Shown piece after piece: positions 14,641 through 31,199 of a stretch of 64,000 bases of DNA. The stretch comes from Spinellus fusiger (lineage: Eukaryota > Mucoromycota > Mucoromycetes > Mucorales > Phycomycetaceae): contig JALLLS010000024.1 of the NCBI GenBank assembly GCA_025094145.1, positions 248,001-312,000 of the forward strand, in the 5' to 3' direction. Both the position numbers and the translations under genes were made by a program. The notes under the pieces are model-generated. The model saw only the letters and a list, made by a program, of their open reading frames with translations. It was not told the DNA's origin and made no database searches. How positions within the stretch are numbered: position 1 is the stretch's first letter; every line of letters starts with the position of its first letter.

Positions 14641-14861
14641 AGTCAGTCAACGTGTGGTTAAACTCTGATGTTTATTCATTCAATTCAATAATTCTTTTAT
14701 ACTATTTTCTAGACACTACTTCTACTAACTTATGATATAATAATTACATATTAAAGACGAGCTATCTTTTAGTCTGCTTGATTTCTTCTGTTTACCTTTC
14801 TTCCTTTAGTTGGCTTCTTCACTAGAGATGCCCCATCCATAAAAAGAAAGTGACATCACGA

Positions 14862-15064
14862 CATTAGCTATACTATTACAATAAACAATTTTATTCATAA
14901 ACAATATATTCCATTGATAATATAATTTGATATTGAGATATCCACAAAAGGAAATAGTAATTTAGATACTCGCAAATCTTTGATTTTAAACATAGATCCA
15001 TAAAAGGGAATCTTACTGTGACGTAAAAGGAAGGATATATCATCACTTAAAGGCCAGAAAATCT
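14862..15064. repeat. ~200-bp segment also present at 44238-44432
   Basis: The last few codons and the 3' flank of the lipase gene (ACTTAAAGGCCAGAAAA, GACGTAAAAGGAAG, CAAA.CTTTGATTTTAA, TTAGCTATACTATTA) recur in the same order about 29 kb away at 44238-44432. I judge the two copies roughly 80% alike by eye. The segment covers the stop codon and 3' UTR, so it looks like a duplicated gene 3' end or a repeat shared by both places. Confidence 0.8.
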
Positions 15065-18000
15065 TTGGGTGTGTACGGAAGAAACACTCCCACTTCTACT
15101 TCCACCTCCACCTCCACCACTTATTTTCGTTGTCCGTTTGAGACCTTCTTTTGCTAGTGCTTCTTTCAAATGAGCAGTAATGTCCTTTGCATCAGCATCA
15201 GAACGGCTCTCTGAACAGGGGTGGGTGTTTGGGAGGGTACTCTCTGTGAAATCATCCGAGTGAGAATCAAGGATGCCATTAGGTTTGCCTGGCTGGTCTT
15301 TTTGTGCTTTGAGTGCTTCACGGGCTCTCTGAAATGAAATATCAAAATTAGAGGGGAGATGGTCAAGAAGAATGGACTTTTGAATGATCAGCTCTTTGGA
15401 TACACGGTAGGCATCTGTGCGTTCTACCACAATACGTGTGTCTTTGCCAGGAACAGGATCCTATAGAACAGCCCACAAGTAACTTAATAGAGCAGCCCAC
15501 AAGGCAGTAGAACAACTACACACCACCTACCAACCAAAACTGATAAACGGTGCCTGCAACATACAGCTACCCCATCCCTATGAGTATTCATCCCGAAAAA
15601 ACAGTGAGTATTACCTTTGGATTGTCCATAGACTCAAGACAACGACGACGACACTCCTCCATTTGATCAAAGGCCATTTTCCACTGCTCATTCTCTGGCT
15701 CCACTGCCCACAAGAGTTGACTAATACCAAGATGCTTTGCTGCCTCTGCACCACTAATCACCAGCTCCTTAACATCCATCATGGAGCCATAACTGAGTTT
15801 GCTCACAAAGTCATCTGCAAACACAATGGATTGGATAGTATCCTATATAGAAAAAAGAAAAGAAAAGATGAGTTGATCAATAGACACAGTTCAAGAGACT
15901 GTACCTTGTAGCGTTCAGAAAGATCAAGACTCAAACCACATGCGGGAGCATACCCAAAACAACGAATAATAAGATCCTTGCTTTTTCCTTTTCTAAACTC
16001 ATCAATAAAGTCCAAGAGCATAATAGTCAGAATGGCAGCTGTGGCAGCTCCTAGACTATGGCCCACAATATAAAGAGCATCCACGGCATGTTCATTAGCA
16101 TAGGCGACCAATTGAGGAGCTACATGACTAAAGAACCACATTGCAGAAGACTAGTGGTAGCAATAGTAGCAATAGTAGCAATAATACCACCACCAACAAC
16201 AATAGTAATAATAATAAACATCCCATGCCAACAGGTAAACAGGGCGATTTCCCTCCCCAACACTAGACTACTTACCTTTATGCCTTTATGGACAAACCCA
16301 CCATGCCATGGTTCATATTCACAAACAAGATCTGTCATTGTATCAAATGCACTCTACACTACGCATTCAATCAACAGATTCAAAATGGCACCAACAGACC
16401 CTCCTTTCCTGCTTACCATAGTACCTCTAATACTAAGGACAATGGAGTTTGTCTTTGGATCTTTTACAACAAAGTAGCTGGGTCGAAACGCCTCTCCTGT
16501 ACGAAGCTCATACGCTAACAAACACTCTCTGGGCAACTTCAAGTACTCTATGACTGTCAATGTATCTGAATGATCACGCACTGCATCTGAAATGTACCCA
16601 TTGCCCTTTCCAATAAAGTTAAGGCCCTTCCAGCCATAAGACACCAATGAATAGTCCCAAAAGTGAGAAGCAAGTTCAATTTCAGACAAGTCCTGGACAA
16701 GATCCCATGTACGATCGCGGGATAGCTCATGATAGAACTTCTCCAGCATAGTGAACCCTGTCACTATTTGTAGATTAGAAAGTTCGAATCCTTGTCCCTA
16801 CAGGTCAGTAGAGGGTATGTAAGAAAGAAGCATGCTGTGTTGTGTTGTGCTGTGTTGTGTTGTGCTGTGTTGTGTTGTACTGCACTTACATAAGCTACGA
16901 GAAGTTTCCCAATGGCTCTTAGTACTTGGTTTGTTTCCTTATTGACAGTCCATGAACTGATCGTATCGAGAATAGGATAGGCTTTTAAAGAGTCATCATG
17001 TTCTGTGAGTGTATTGATAGCATTGAACAAGTCAGTCGTCTTTTCTTTGTCAGTGGGTGGTTGTTCTAATGAAGTCTGCTGATGAGAAGGGTCGGTGGAG
17101 AGAGAGGACTCTGCTGAAGAAACAGAAGAGGTGAATCCAAACCAAGAAGACACTGCACCAAGAAGTGTGTTGTTGGCTGCTATGTCTTTCTCTTTCTGTG
17201 CTTGTTGTTCTCTGGTCTGTGCACTCTCCTCATCCCTCTGTAAAGAAGACTGTTCATAATCCATAAGAGGTGTGTGTTGTGAAGTAGGACTCTCTTTTAG
17301 TGTTTTTCCCTGTGGATCTTCTTTTGATGCGTTGTCTTTAGTGGTATCATCGTATTTCTGGAAGCAGATGGCATGAGATTCTTCTCTTTGTTTCTTTAGT
17401 TTATCCAAGAAGTCTTCTATAATGACACGTTCTTCTTCTCCATGATGATGTGAGTGTTGAGAACCCTCTAAACTCATGCCATGCTTTATCATTGGTGTGG
17501 GTTCATGGTATTGGTAGGCATAAGCTATTTTGGCCTGAAGTGCACCCACATTGGCCCCCGTTGCCATTCTCTGAGTAGCCACTGAACTTGCCCCCATGGA
17601 TACTTTCTTCTCCCATATCTCGTAGTAGTTGGTGAATTCTTCTGGCATTCCCTTTAACTTCTTTATCCTGATTTCTGCTCTTCCCATATGTTTATCAGGC
17701 AAAATAGCATAGGCATCATACAGGTCTATTTGAATTGTATCAAATAGCTGAGCATGATAGCTTACAAGGAGTTCAAATCCTTCATTCCATTGACCTTGGG
17801 CGTATCTGGAGATAGAAGACTGGTGTGTCTGATCTATGTAAGGCATACACGGAAAGGTTAAGTTAGTTTTGTGGATCTATAGACAGTGTTTCCGAGTTTA
17901 CCACCCATAGTAATAACAACATAGGGACGCTTGACTGTTACATTGAGAAAACAGTTATTGATATGTATCTAAACAGTGTATAGTGTACAAACATATATTG

Positions 18001-18150
18001 AGTCTTCAAAAAACAAAAAACAAAAAACACTCCAATAACAACACAGATCTCTTTTGTCTCTATTACTTTTAGACTTGTATGTCTATTTTTTAAGAATTCT
18101 TTCTCGGGTGTTGCTGCATTAGCTTGTGGTTGAAGACTTGTACAAGGCAT
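15047..18150 (-). CDS. C2-domain class 3 lipase (sn-1 diacylglycerol lipase-like)
   Basis: Multi-exon gene encoding a probable membrane-associated lipase that hydrolyses acylglycerols. Near the N-terminus is a C2-type strand (KRPYVVITMG), joined across an intron at 17834-17901 to DQTHQSSISRYAQGQWNEGF. A long Ser/Gln-rich low-complexity insert follows. The alpha/beta-hydrolase core then shows IRGTM next to SAFDTMTDLV, and the nucleophile elbow IVGHSLGAATAAI (GHSLG, catalytic Ser). The C-terminal part carries DPVPGKDTR and RTDAYRVSKE and ends in a Gly/Ser-rich tail. An intron at 16798-16889 contains a TGTGTTGTGC repeat; splicing it joins KLLVAY to GQGFELSNLQ. The first exon is uncertain: I place the start at 18150 (MPCTSLQPQ), but the donor that joins it to KRPYVV is unresolved. 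Domain order matches the diacylglycerol-lipase branch of class 3 lipases. Confidence 0.85.
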
Positions 18151-18914
18151 CAGTAAAACAAGTCAGTGGTTGCCTTTTTTGGATCTTACTCCATTTAACC
18201 TCCAGAATAGCAAGTCACAGAGAAGAAGACTGATTTTTTTCTTTTCTTTTTTACTTTATGTTAATGCATACGTTACCATGACGACACAATAGAAGATCCT
18301 CAGATAAGTGTCTCTTTGTCTCTTTATTTTCATTGGCTAGATTCAGATGGTATGAAAAAGGAAAGAGAAATACATTAGAGTTTTGATTGTGTCCAAATAT
18401 TTATAGAATTAAATCATTATAATAAAATTGCCATGACAATGAAACAATGAAGCAACAGCAACAGTAATAATAATAGTAAGTGGTATAGTTTCTATTTTAT
18501 GACTGTAGCCTACCAACAGACCCTCCTAAAGTTTTTATTTTATTTTATTTTATTTTATTTTATATTTTATTTTATATTTTATTTTATATTTTATTTTATA
18601 TTTTATTTTATATTTTATTTTATATTTATTTTATATTTTATTTTATATTTTATTTTATATTTTATTTTATATTTTTTTGTTTAAGAATAATAATAGAAAA
18701 GAGAGAGAGAAAGAGAAATGCCGGCTCAACACCTTATTCTTCTCTGCAACCATGACAATGGCCCCGCTTGTCTTTTGTAATATGAATTAACACTCAAGGC
18801 CCAATGAACAAGTACACGTGTATCCATAGTAGAAACAGTGATTCTTCTTCCCAATTAGCAGTCTTCCTATTAAATAGTCTCTGTCTCTGCTGCTGATTCT
18901 TCACCCTCCCTCTC
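18151..18914. repeat. Divergent promoter region with an AT microsatellite
   Basis: This lies between the lipase and GNAT starts. At about 18535-18675 it holds a near-perfect array of TTTTA/TTTTATA units (~140 bp). The open frame through it is only a product of the repeat. Confidence 0.85.
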
Positions 18915-20009
18915 ATGCCATCTTCAACAGCAAGTACCCAAAAAAACACCAGTGCTCCTCCACAAAAGTCACAGTCCACTATCGAACTTCGGCCTTATTT
19001 TGATGAAAAGGATCTCAAATACGTACAATACCTGTTCTGCTCTACCTACCTTAACCATGTACCTGCTGGTGTAAGGCTACGTCTCAAGTCCCCCTACATT
19101 ATTGGTGGATGGATACTAGTGTATGCATATCTATTAGCATGGGTGCCTTCCAAACTATCCGTGCTGCATCTATCAAGCACACTGCTATGGAGTGTTCGTG
19201 CTGTAGTCACCATTGTTTCTGCTGTGGGAGGAGTCATCTTTTTACTGTGGTATGTGGACAAGTTCGATGTCACAGAACGCATCCTTCAAGGCATTGAGAA
19301 TGATCTGAAAGACCCCTCTGTTTATTACCGTGGGTATCCTGGAGACCCCCTCAAGGGTAATTTCTGGCTACTGACCATCAATGGGAATCCTGTAGGGTGC
19401 ATTGGTATGGACCAGCACCTCACAGAGACCATGGACCAACGTATCCCCAGTATCACCAGTGCCGACCTGATGCGTATGGCAGACTCACCCGACATTGCTC
19501 GGGCGGAATGGAAGGGAGTGGCCCGCACACTGGCTAAAGTGGATGATGCGATTCGTCTGGTCCTGGTCTCCACTACAGAACGTGTCAAAAGGTTGGCTCT
19601 GAGAGTGGTCAAGACATTGGGCTGGAAAGAAAAGAGCAAAGCAAGAGTGCTCTTTAAAGCCCACCGACCCAACGAAGCTAGTGTGCGACGCTTGGCCATT
19701 AAGAGTGAATACCAAGGCCATGGACTGTCCACTGTGCTGTTAAGGCGTGTTGCTTTGTGGGCTCATTCTCATGAGATTGAATACCTTTATGCAGAGACAG
19801 ACGAGTTGCAGTTGAAATTGGCAGAGATATTAGAGAAGCGTCATGGTTATACGCTTGTATCTACCAAGAAGAAGGGATCTTTCAAGACAGAAACACTGTG
19901 GAAATTGGATGTTAAGTTGTGGATGAGTCTGTATTTGGAAGAGAAAAAGGCAGAGACATTAAAAGAAGAATTAAAGAAGGAAGATGAAGAATTAAAGAAG
20001 TATGAATAA
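18915..20009 (+). CDS. Membrane-anchored GNAT N-acetyltransferase
   Basis: Intronless ORF of 364 codons with a GNAT fold. Residues ~25-60 contain the first conserved strand (IELRPYFDEKDLKYVQYLF). Two hydrophobic segments follow at about 63-80 and 90-114, suggesting a membrane hairpin. The acetyl-CoA binding motif A lies near residue 255-275: VRRLAIKSEYQGHGLSTVLL, with the Q-x-x-G-x-G/A signature as YQGHGLS. The C-terminus is charged (repeated KEELKKEDEEL). A GNAT with internal membrane segments resembles NAT8-like acetyltransferases; the substrate cannot be read from sequence. A charged insert (~190-245) separates the strands. The gene is convergent with the phosphate transporter, with 323 bp between stop codons. 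Confidence 0.8.
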   Translation: MPSSTASTQKNTSAPPQKSQSTIELRPYFDEKDLKYVQYLFCSTYLNHVPAGVRLRLKSPYIIGGWILVYAYLLAWVPSKLSVLHLSSTLLWSVRAVVTIVSAVGGVIFLLWYVDKFDVTERILQGIENDLKDPSVYYRGYPGDPLKGNFWLLTINGNPVGCIGMDQHLTETMDQRIPSITSADLMRMADSPDIARAEWKGVARTLAKVDDAIRLVLVSTTERVKRLALRVVKTLGWKEKSKARVLFKAHRPNEASVRRLAIKSEYQGHGLSTVLLRRVALWAHSHEIEYLYAETDELQLKLAEILEKRHGYTLVSTKKKGSFKTETLWKLDVKLWMSLYLEEKKAETLKEELKKEDEELKKYE

Positions 20010-20332
20010 GACTATTTTACTCTTTTGTTTTGTTTTGCATATTAGCGTTGATGTGTGTAACTTCATCCGTGTATATTTATCACTGCCATGTACTTTGATG
20101 TAGAGTCTTTTACTTGTAGACAACTGTATTTCATTCTCTTTTCTATCCATTCAATATTTGATTGTATCATTCCAACAATAAACGATTATTATTATTATTA
20201 TTCATAAGTCATGAAGTATAAAGCGTATTTATTAAGAAAAGAAGAAGTATATTACAATTTTTTTTATATCTTTTCTAAGAAGAATGTCTATGCATGTTTA
20301 TATGAATGTAATTGAAAAGGTGATGGGGCCCT

Positions 20333-22718
20333 TTAATAGCCTACACCTGTCATGATACCATAACCAAGAGTAAAGATGAGGATGGTACAGAAGATACTGA
20401 TAGGAATACCAGTAACCAAAAAGTCCTTAGTAGTCAAGTAAGGCTTGCCGGTAGGTCCTTCCAACATCACTGCTGACATGTTGGGATATCCAGACACAGG
20501 AAGACCCATACCAGCAGAACAGGCAAGACCAGCACCCATCACCAATAGGTTAGCATGAGGAACAGGCAACTGATTTCCTACTTGCTGAACAATAGGCACA
20601 ATAATAAGAGCAGCTACTGTGTGAGAGACAAAGGTAGAGAACACAAGGAGAAGGAAGGCAAAGATGGCAAGAATGGCAATAGGTGCGAGATCCTGAATAC
20701 CATCCTTAATACGCAAGGCAATGTCCTGGAGAAGACCTGAAGAAGTGACAGCAAAACCAAGAGCCATACCACCTTGGGCCAGTACCACCACAGACCACAA
20801 AAAGGCATTGAGGTCTTCTTTGTTGAGGATGCCTGTACCAAAGAATACAAAGAGGGGAATAGCAGCAATGATACCAGTGTCTCCAATGTGGTCTTCAATA
20901 CTAGACTCAGCACACCAAAGGGCAATGGTCATGATGGTCACCAGCATAATAAACACCTGGGGAATGGTGATAGGATCAGAGGTGGCCTTGACCTTGTTGA
21001 GATGAGGACTGGCACGATCAGGACGGTATACCAGCAACAAGGCTCCCCAGCAGACAAACAGAGAGAGAATGGCAATAGGTAAAGCAACACCAAACCAGAT
21101 ACCCCATCCAGGACTAGGATTCATGAATTGGATGGTAACAATATTTTGAGGAGATGAAATGGGAGAGGTCATTCCACCAATACAAGAGGCAAGCGCAATA
21201 CCAAGAATGAGGCAGGGGCCTACAGGTGAATTGTCAGGCAATGTACGGAGGATGGGGTTGATGAGTGAGAAACAGAGAACAGGTGTGGCGACATTGGAAA
21301 TCCACATGCAGAGGAAGGCAGCAATGAACATGATGGAAAGCAACACCCAGCGAGGACGAGTACCCGCACGCGACAGTACATGAGTAGCAAATGCTTTGGC
21401 AATACCGTACTTGGAGAGAGCAGCAGCAATAGCAAAACCACCCAACAGCATTAGGACAGTACCACTGAACATGGCACCAAACACAGCCTTGGAAGCAGCC
21501 TTGGCAGCCATCTGAGATCCATCTGTGTTACGGACAATACCAAGAAGAACAACCAAGAAGGGAATCATCAGCGAAGTGGCATAAAGAGGGATTGCCTCAG
21601 TAGCCCACATGATGGCAGCAAAGATTAGCAGAGCAAAACAGTAGTTCTCTGAGCGACTCTGGAAGATATTGACATTAAGGAGAACAGCAAAGACAATCAC
21701 AGCCAGTAAGAAGAAGCAGATTTCACGGATGGCACTGTTGGTAATGCGCTTGTTGATAAATGGCAGCTTGTAGCTCTTGACAGGCTGAGGATCCTTGGCA
21801 TGGGCCTCCAACATTCTACGTTCATTGTTGATCATGTCCTTCCAAACAGTGTTGCGATCGTAGACAATCTGGTCTCTCAAGTGAGATCTCATTTGGCGGG
21901 TAGCAGCATGGATATTTCCACTGCAGAATGCCTTGGCATACATGCGCTCAACACACTCGATTTGAGACCGAAGATTCTGATAAGTCTCTGCTGTAAAAGG
22001 ACGTGCATCAAGAACCATCTTCTTGAGGTAGTTCTCACGCAGAGTGGTTTCCAGGACCTTGTCGTGCTTCTTTAGGATCTTTTGAAATGCACTTTTGTTC
22101 AGTTCAATGTAAGACTCCAATTCGGACAAGGAGACGTAGAGAGAGATAAGATGGTTACGGATATCCACCAATTCCTCCAAATTAGACTCGTGCTCTCCGT
22201 CTGACATGCGAGATTCTAACGACATTCTGCGTTTAGGGGTGCTCACTTTCTCATCCTCCACGGTATAGCTTTGGGCCATGGTAGAATCCAGCTTCTCAAG
22301 TGCATTGAGGTGGTGGCTGTGATTGGCACCGGGGAATGTATGGGCATGGTCGTGTGAGCCATAGACCTTTAATGCGACGTCAATGCGATCGATACTGGCA
22401 TAGAGTTCAGATTCCTTTTCACAGTAGAAATCACTGACTTTTGCTAGTTGGATATCGAGCTCACGTAGAAATGCAGATTCTCCGACAGATGCAGTTGAGG
22501 ACATCACTTCAGGATCCTGAGGATGATTTGCGACATCCACTCGTTCTTTCTCAGCTTGAAAAATAAGCTTCTTGAGATGGTCGTAACTGTGACAATGAAT
22601 AAAGTTAGTAATGCAGTCTATCGGCCCATAGTGACACAGATGAGAAAGATCCTTACGCTACATATTTATCAATCCATTCTGGAACTGCATTAAATTGCAG
22701 TGAATGAGAGAACTTCAT
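20333..22718 (-). CDS. SPX-domain low-affinity phosphate transporter (Pho87/90/91-like)
   Basis: Two exons (22657-22718 and 20333-22586; intron 22587-22656, 70 nt) give 771 residues. The first exon supplies the start of the SPX domain (MKFSHSLQFNAVPEWIDKYV) and joins in frame to AYDHLKKLIFQAEKE. The SPX lysine cluster is clear (AFQKILKKHDKVL); in the family it binds inositol pyrophosphates and reports phosphate status. From residue ~300 there are about a dozen hydrophobic helices of the divalent anion:Na+ symporter (ArsB/NhaD/DASS) fold, including WISNVATPVLCFSL and GLACSAGMGLPVSGYPNMS. Expected role is phosphate import at the plasma membrane or export from the vacuole; sequence alone does not separate Pho87/90 from Pho91. 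No break is seen, and length is a little shorter than the yeast proteins. Confidence 0.93.
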
Positions 22719-22834
22719 TATTAAGTCAAAGGTGGACTGTGGATTCTTTTTATAAAATAATAACAATTATAATACAGAAAGCAAGCAGTAGAACAGTGCC
22801 AATGACAAAAGTGAAAAGTGACAAAGAGTAAAAG

Positions 22835-22865
<31 letters not shown>

Positions 22866-24244
22866 CAAAATGAAAAAGTAGCAAGTATTTATATATCAGA
22901 GGAATTTAGAAAGAAAAAAAAATTACATTGGAAAATTAGTGAGTGAAATAGAGTGCTCTCGGATCTCCAAGGAAACCAATTTGACGTGCGCAAGAAGAGA
23001 GTCAGAAAAGAGAGAAAATAGCAGTGAAAAAATGGTCACAAACTCCGTCTGTACGCTGTTCAGGAATTCTAGCTCAAGAAACAAGTCATCTTGTGTGATT
23101 GGCTAGAATACTACCACACTACCTCACGTGTAGATTTAAAAACACATTCTATTCGTTCAGCAAATAAATCTTATCCAATGATATCCTTAGATAGCCTCAC
23201 TCTACCCTGCACTTCCAGTATGTGTCGTCTTTGTACCATATTAAGAAATATATTATTTCTATATTTAGGGTATATCGGATGCAATAGGAGAAAGAATATA
23301 GCTAAAGTGTCTTCCCATTTTGTCACCGATACCCAATCATTTTCTGCACGTGTAATGTAAAATGCATATGAATGGACACGACACTTGCACTACGACTGAA
23401 CCTCGTAACTGTTCAAAGATTGAATTTGATTATTATCTTATTGCTAGTTATGTGTGGCCTGTGTGATGAAGGGACCCAACTTTAATTTCCCAGTTGATAA
23501 GCAAACTACTTGTACGTGGTAGTTTGAGGTATCTGTCAGAGAGGGATAGAGTTTGTTAGAAAGTATGGACATTGACTAGAAAGTGTCATGAATGTCAACT
23601 CTAATAAATAGCTTAATTTCTTATTCTTGGTTGAGAATACGCATTAAATGTGTGACCAGACCTACTTGTATTTCTTATTGTATTTTCATATTATATGAAC
23701 TTGCTTTGTACAAATAGGACTGTGTGGTCTTTTTATTGTGTGCTGCATGGGCGTACAATCTTTGTGTTTATTCATATTCCTATGGGTCTTTTTAGCTTAA
23801 CCTTTCTGCCTATTTCTAATGTAGGATCAATGAGAAAATAGTAAGAATACACCAAGGGTTGTGCCTCGAGAAACCCCCTCCTCAGGGTGGATACAGGTTC
23901 TACTGGATACATGGTACACTATCTACATAGCAAAAGAGCTGTACTTATGATTGCTACTGATTCAAAAGCCACATTCTAAAATAGTAAAGATGGATGAACA
24001 ATTGAGTAAATTACTTTACTAAATTCGTAATGAATGATAACTACAATAAAACTCGTTTCAAATACAAATTACCACAATAACACTAATACACAGATATAAA
24101 TAAATAAAAACATGACAATAATAGAAAGTCATGGAGTATAACTATGGACAGGGTGTTAGTTCTAATAGCAGGCGGTATAAATTATTACAGCTCAATACAG
24201 ATACAATAGAGCCTCTACAAAACATACCTTTTCTTCTTATATTT
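22719..24244. other. Intergenic, no gene supported
   Basis: Upstream of the phosphate transporter. It contains an (AAAAC)n tract at about 22834-22870 and no convincing ORF; the 89-codon frame at 23091-23360 shows no motif. Confidence 0.5.
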
Positions 24245-24575
24245 TTATATTTTTTGTGATATTCTATTCTTCAAAGGAGAGTTCATTGCATGGAACAATT
24301 CGTATTCATCGAGTAGTAACGGATAATAAAAGGTACAGGGTTCAATGTAAATACCGAGAAACCGAAACAGGGTTGAGAGCAAGAACATCACCCATGCTGT
24401 CATGACCCAGCTGAATGGATTGAGTAACTCACCATAAGCAAAAGAAGAAAACTCAATATCCTCAGTTTGGTAATCAATATCACTAATGATCCATCCTATT
24501 CCAAGTCATTCCTTCCTTCCAATAATGAGCATAATAAATATTCATCAGATGAGGCCTCTTGTTGTGAAATGAAAG
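24245..24575 (-). pseudogene. 3' end of a membrane-protein gene, apparently frameshifted
   Basis: Reading the minus strand, codons from ~24573 give NKRPHLMNIYYAHYWKEGMT. A +1 shift near 24505 is then needed to continue as IGWIISDIDYQTEDIEF and on through a hydrophobic helix (SWVMTAWVMFLLSTLFRFLG) to IEPCTFYYPLLLDEYELF and a stop at 24245-24247. Codon composition and the length of the open stretch look coding, but there is no intron at the shift. I do not recognise the family. Further minus-strand pieces at 25418-25666 (LWREPNLLIAAPSNSLYMF, weakly like a mitochondrial-carrier repeat) and near 25060 may belong to the same or another decayed gene. Confidence 0.5.
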
Positions 24576-27075
24576 AAAAGAGCACTCATCTCAATATAGT
24601 TTGAGAAGAAATAGAAGAGATAGAGTAAGACTGTTTCATATGCATTCTTCACCCTTTAGAATACCAAAAATAAAACAATCCATTTATGCTCATCCAACAT
24701 GTCATCTTTACCAAATATACTAATCTGTTCTCAAGTTACTAAAGGTTGATAAAGGGAAAGTTTATTATTTGTAATGGTTAGTTACTTTAGAGTTTGAGGC
24801 GCCTAAACTATTGTTATTGAATGTCCTAAAACTTGGAACACGGTTTTAGTAAATAATAATTAATAAACAAATATTAAATATTCAAATAAATAAAATAGAG
24901 ACTTTCATGGGGAATAGATAACCTATGGATATGCTGAATACCTCTATGCATGAATTAAAAATACAAAGTATCAACTGAAATGAAATCTAATAAAATCTAA
25001 TAAAAGTAAAATGCCTTAATATTAGACACAATGTTTCCATTTCCTAATGAATACTCAAAGAATCTATTGCTGATCATACACTCGGGCATGCTTTGTTCAT
25101 CTTGCATATTTCATAGATAACAAATGCCAAAGTATACTTCAAAGATAACACTATAATGTGGGGAGATGTAATTTACAGGCGCATGTCATTTGTATTTGAC
25201 TACCTACAGTTCATAAAAGGAAGGTTTGACACTATGAAGCACATATCATTGTTATTTAACCCCACACTCACACATAAGGTAAGTTGTGTTGAGTGGCTCA
25301 TGTGTCTATTGTTTATAATCAAATCCATCCAGTTCAATAATAAACATTTACAAAATAGTTATTAGACTGTCTAGTGTCCTTTAAGTGTTACCTACCAAGA
25401 CGTGTTGATCTATTACATCATTCATCTTTCTGATACAATAAGGATAATTCAACTTGTTTGATTGTTTGTACCCAAATCCCAAACCCATAAGGACAATCTA
25501 TTAAAAACATGTACAAACTATTGGATGGTGCTGCTATAAGTAGATTGGGCTCCCTCCAAAGAAACATGCATTCTAATATAATACACAATGTACACCATTG
25601 AAAGAATGAATCATTTTGGTTGATACTCTTAGCGTTGCTATTCTTGTTTGTTCTGCTCCTATGCATTAGATTATACCAAGAATGCTCAAATAAAAAAGAC
25701 AGCCTACCTTCTCCACCAAGTATGGAATTAGAGTCTCTTGTCTAGAGCCCATTCAATAGACATTAACCACAGGCGTCTTTGATCTGTCTTGCTTGAATTC
25801 TTTGGGTCTTCACTTTTACTCAATAAAAGTCAAGTATATGTTTAGATAGGCAGTTTGGCGATTCAAATCAAAATCAAAATCAATTTCTTACTCTTTGTTG
25901 GACACTTTCTTTTTCTTCTTTGAACACCCTCTCTTTCTTCTTGCTGTTCATGTTTGTCCTTTGTTGCCTTTGTTCTGTAATTCACCAGCATACTCAGCAT
26001 TTCCTGGGGGGGTACTCTTTATCAACCTTGATACAAACCGAAACATTCTTTGACTATCCTAAAATCATTCAACTTGAACAGTTTAGCCATATGAATAAGA
26101 GTGTATTCAATATACACATGATAGAAATTAAAAAAGAATGTTTTAGCAAAAGGAACACAAGTGTTCATTTCTTTTCTATTCTCTTCCACCTTTAGCCTTT
26201 CTAACCTTTTCACCTGTTGAATTGATCACATGAGGTAGCAGTATTCTTTTATGTTGAATCTAAGGGTAGTGATAAATACACTCTTTCTTCCATAATCCAA
26301 AAACATTGGTTTGTAGATTTCTTATAGTTTTCCAAGTCAAAATACTCAAGCGCCAGATCAAGAAGATTTGCATCAGAAGAAGCTAAATAGAAGCAGTAAA
26401 CATACATAGTAGCTTCCATAGTCTACATATTATTTTCACGGAATATATATAATACAAGAAAATGCTTTGTCAGGAGATTCAGATACCATAGCAAGTGTCA
26501 TTTTAAAAGAGACACTATTTCTTAATGGCTTACACATCTCATCAACGACTGCATTTGTGTCTTTGATTTGTGAAAATAACAACATGCGGTTGTCTTTTCC
26601 TTTTGTAATAGACATATTTGCTCATTAATAGATCATGGCTTGCAGATCATTGTTGCCTCAATAAATAGTAGTGTGCCCAAAGCTATTTGGTCAGTGAACG
26701 TACGATCCACTCTGCTCTTTTATTCAGCTTCCTTACCATTCATTTATACCTCTATTCCATTCTAATGATGAATACAACTAGGATTTAATGAATGAATTGA
26801 TGCTATTAACACACGTGTCAATGATGAAATGCTCAATACAAAAATTGCTTGGAGAAAAACAACACTCTCTTTATTCCATTCTTCTATTTCCATTGTTATT
26901 CCTGATTTTCGATATAGTACTTAATAAACACTCTATAATTTTCTCTAAAATGACTATTATAATAGATATCTATTGAAAGAACCATACTTATCCAACAGAT
27001 ATCTTATACAGCAACCATAAATTAAATGTACAAAATATAGAACATTACTCCAGAGAGGAAAAAAGCTTTAGGTGT
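24576..27075. other. Intergenic with possible decayed coding pieces
   Basis: No intact gene. Short open stretches with plausible residue composition occur on both strands: minus near 25055-25140 and 25418-25666; plus at 25156-25300, ending at a GTAAGT-like donor; plus at 25920-26195. They cannot be joined into one model by eye. The last ~60 bp before 27076 should be the 3' UTR of the alanyl-tRNA synthetase gene. Confidence 0.4.
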
Positions 27076-31101
<4,026 letters not shown>

Positions 31102-31199
31102 GGCGGTATACTCTAAAGAACAACTTCTATGGATGAATAGGATGGACCGGGAGAAGAAGAGACAGTCACGGAAAAGCAGTCGCTTCCCTGGTGCTTGAC

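Noticed and set aside
16775..16800. tRNA-like T-arm string GTTCGAATCC
   Set aside because: It lies in a lipase exon (minus strand reads GQGFELSNL), and no acceptor or anticodon arm fits around it.
16801..16889. QHNTAQHNTAQHNT repeat as part of the lipase protein
   Set aside because: The stretch starts with a GTAAGT donor and ends with a CTGTAG acceptor; splicing it out keeps frame, so it is an intron.
18499..18684. 61-codon Phe/Tyr-rich ORF
   Set aside because: Product of the TTTTA microsatellite.
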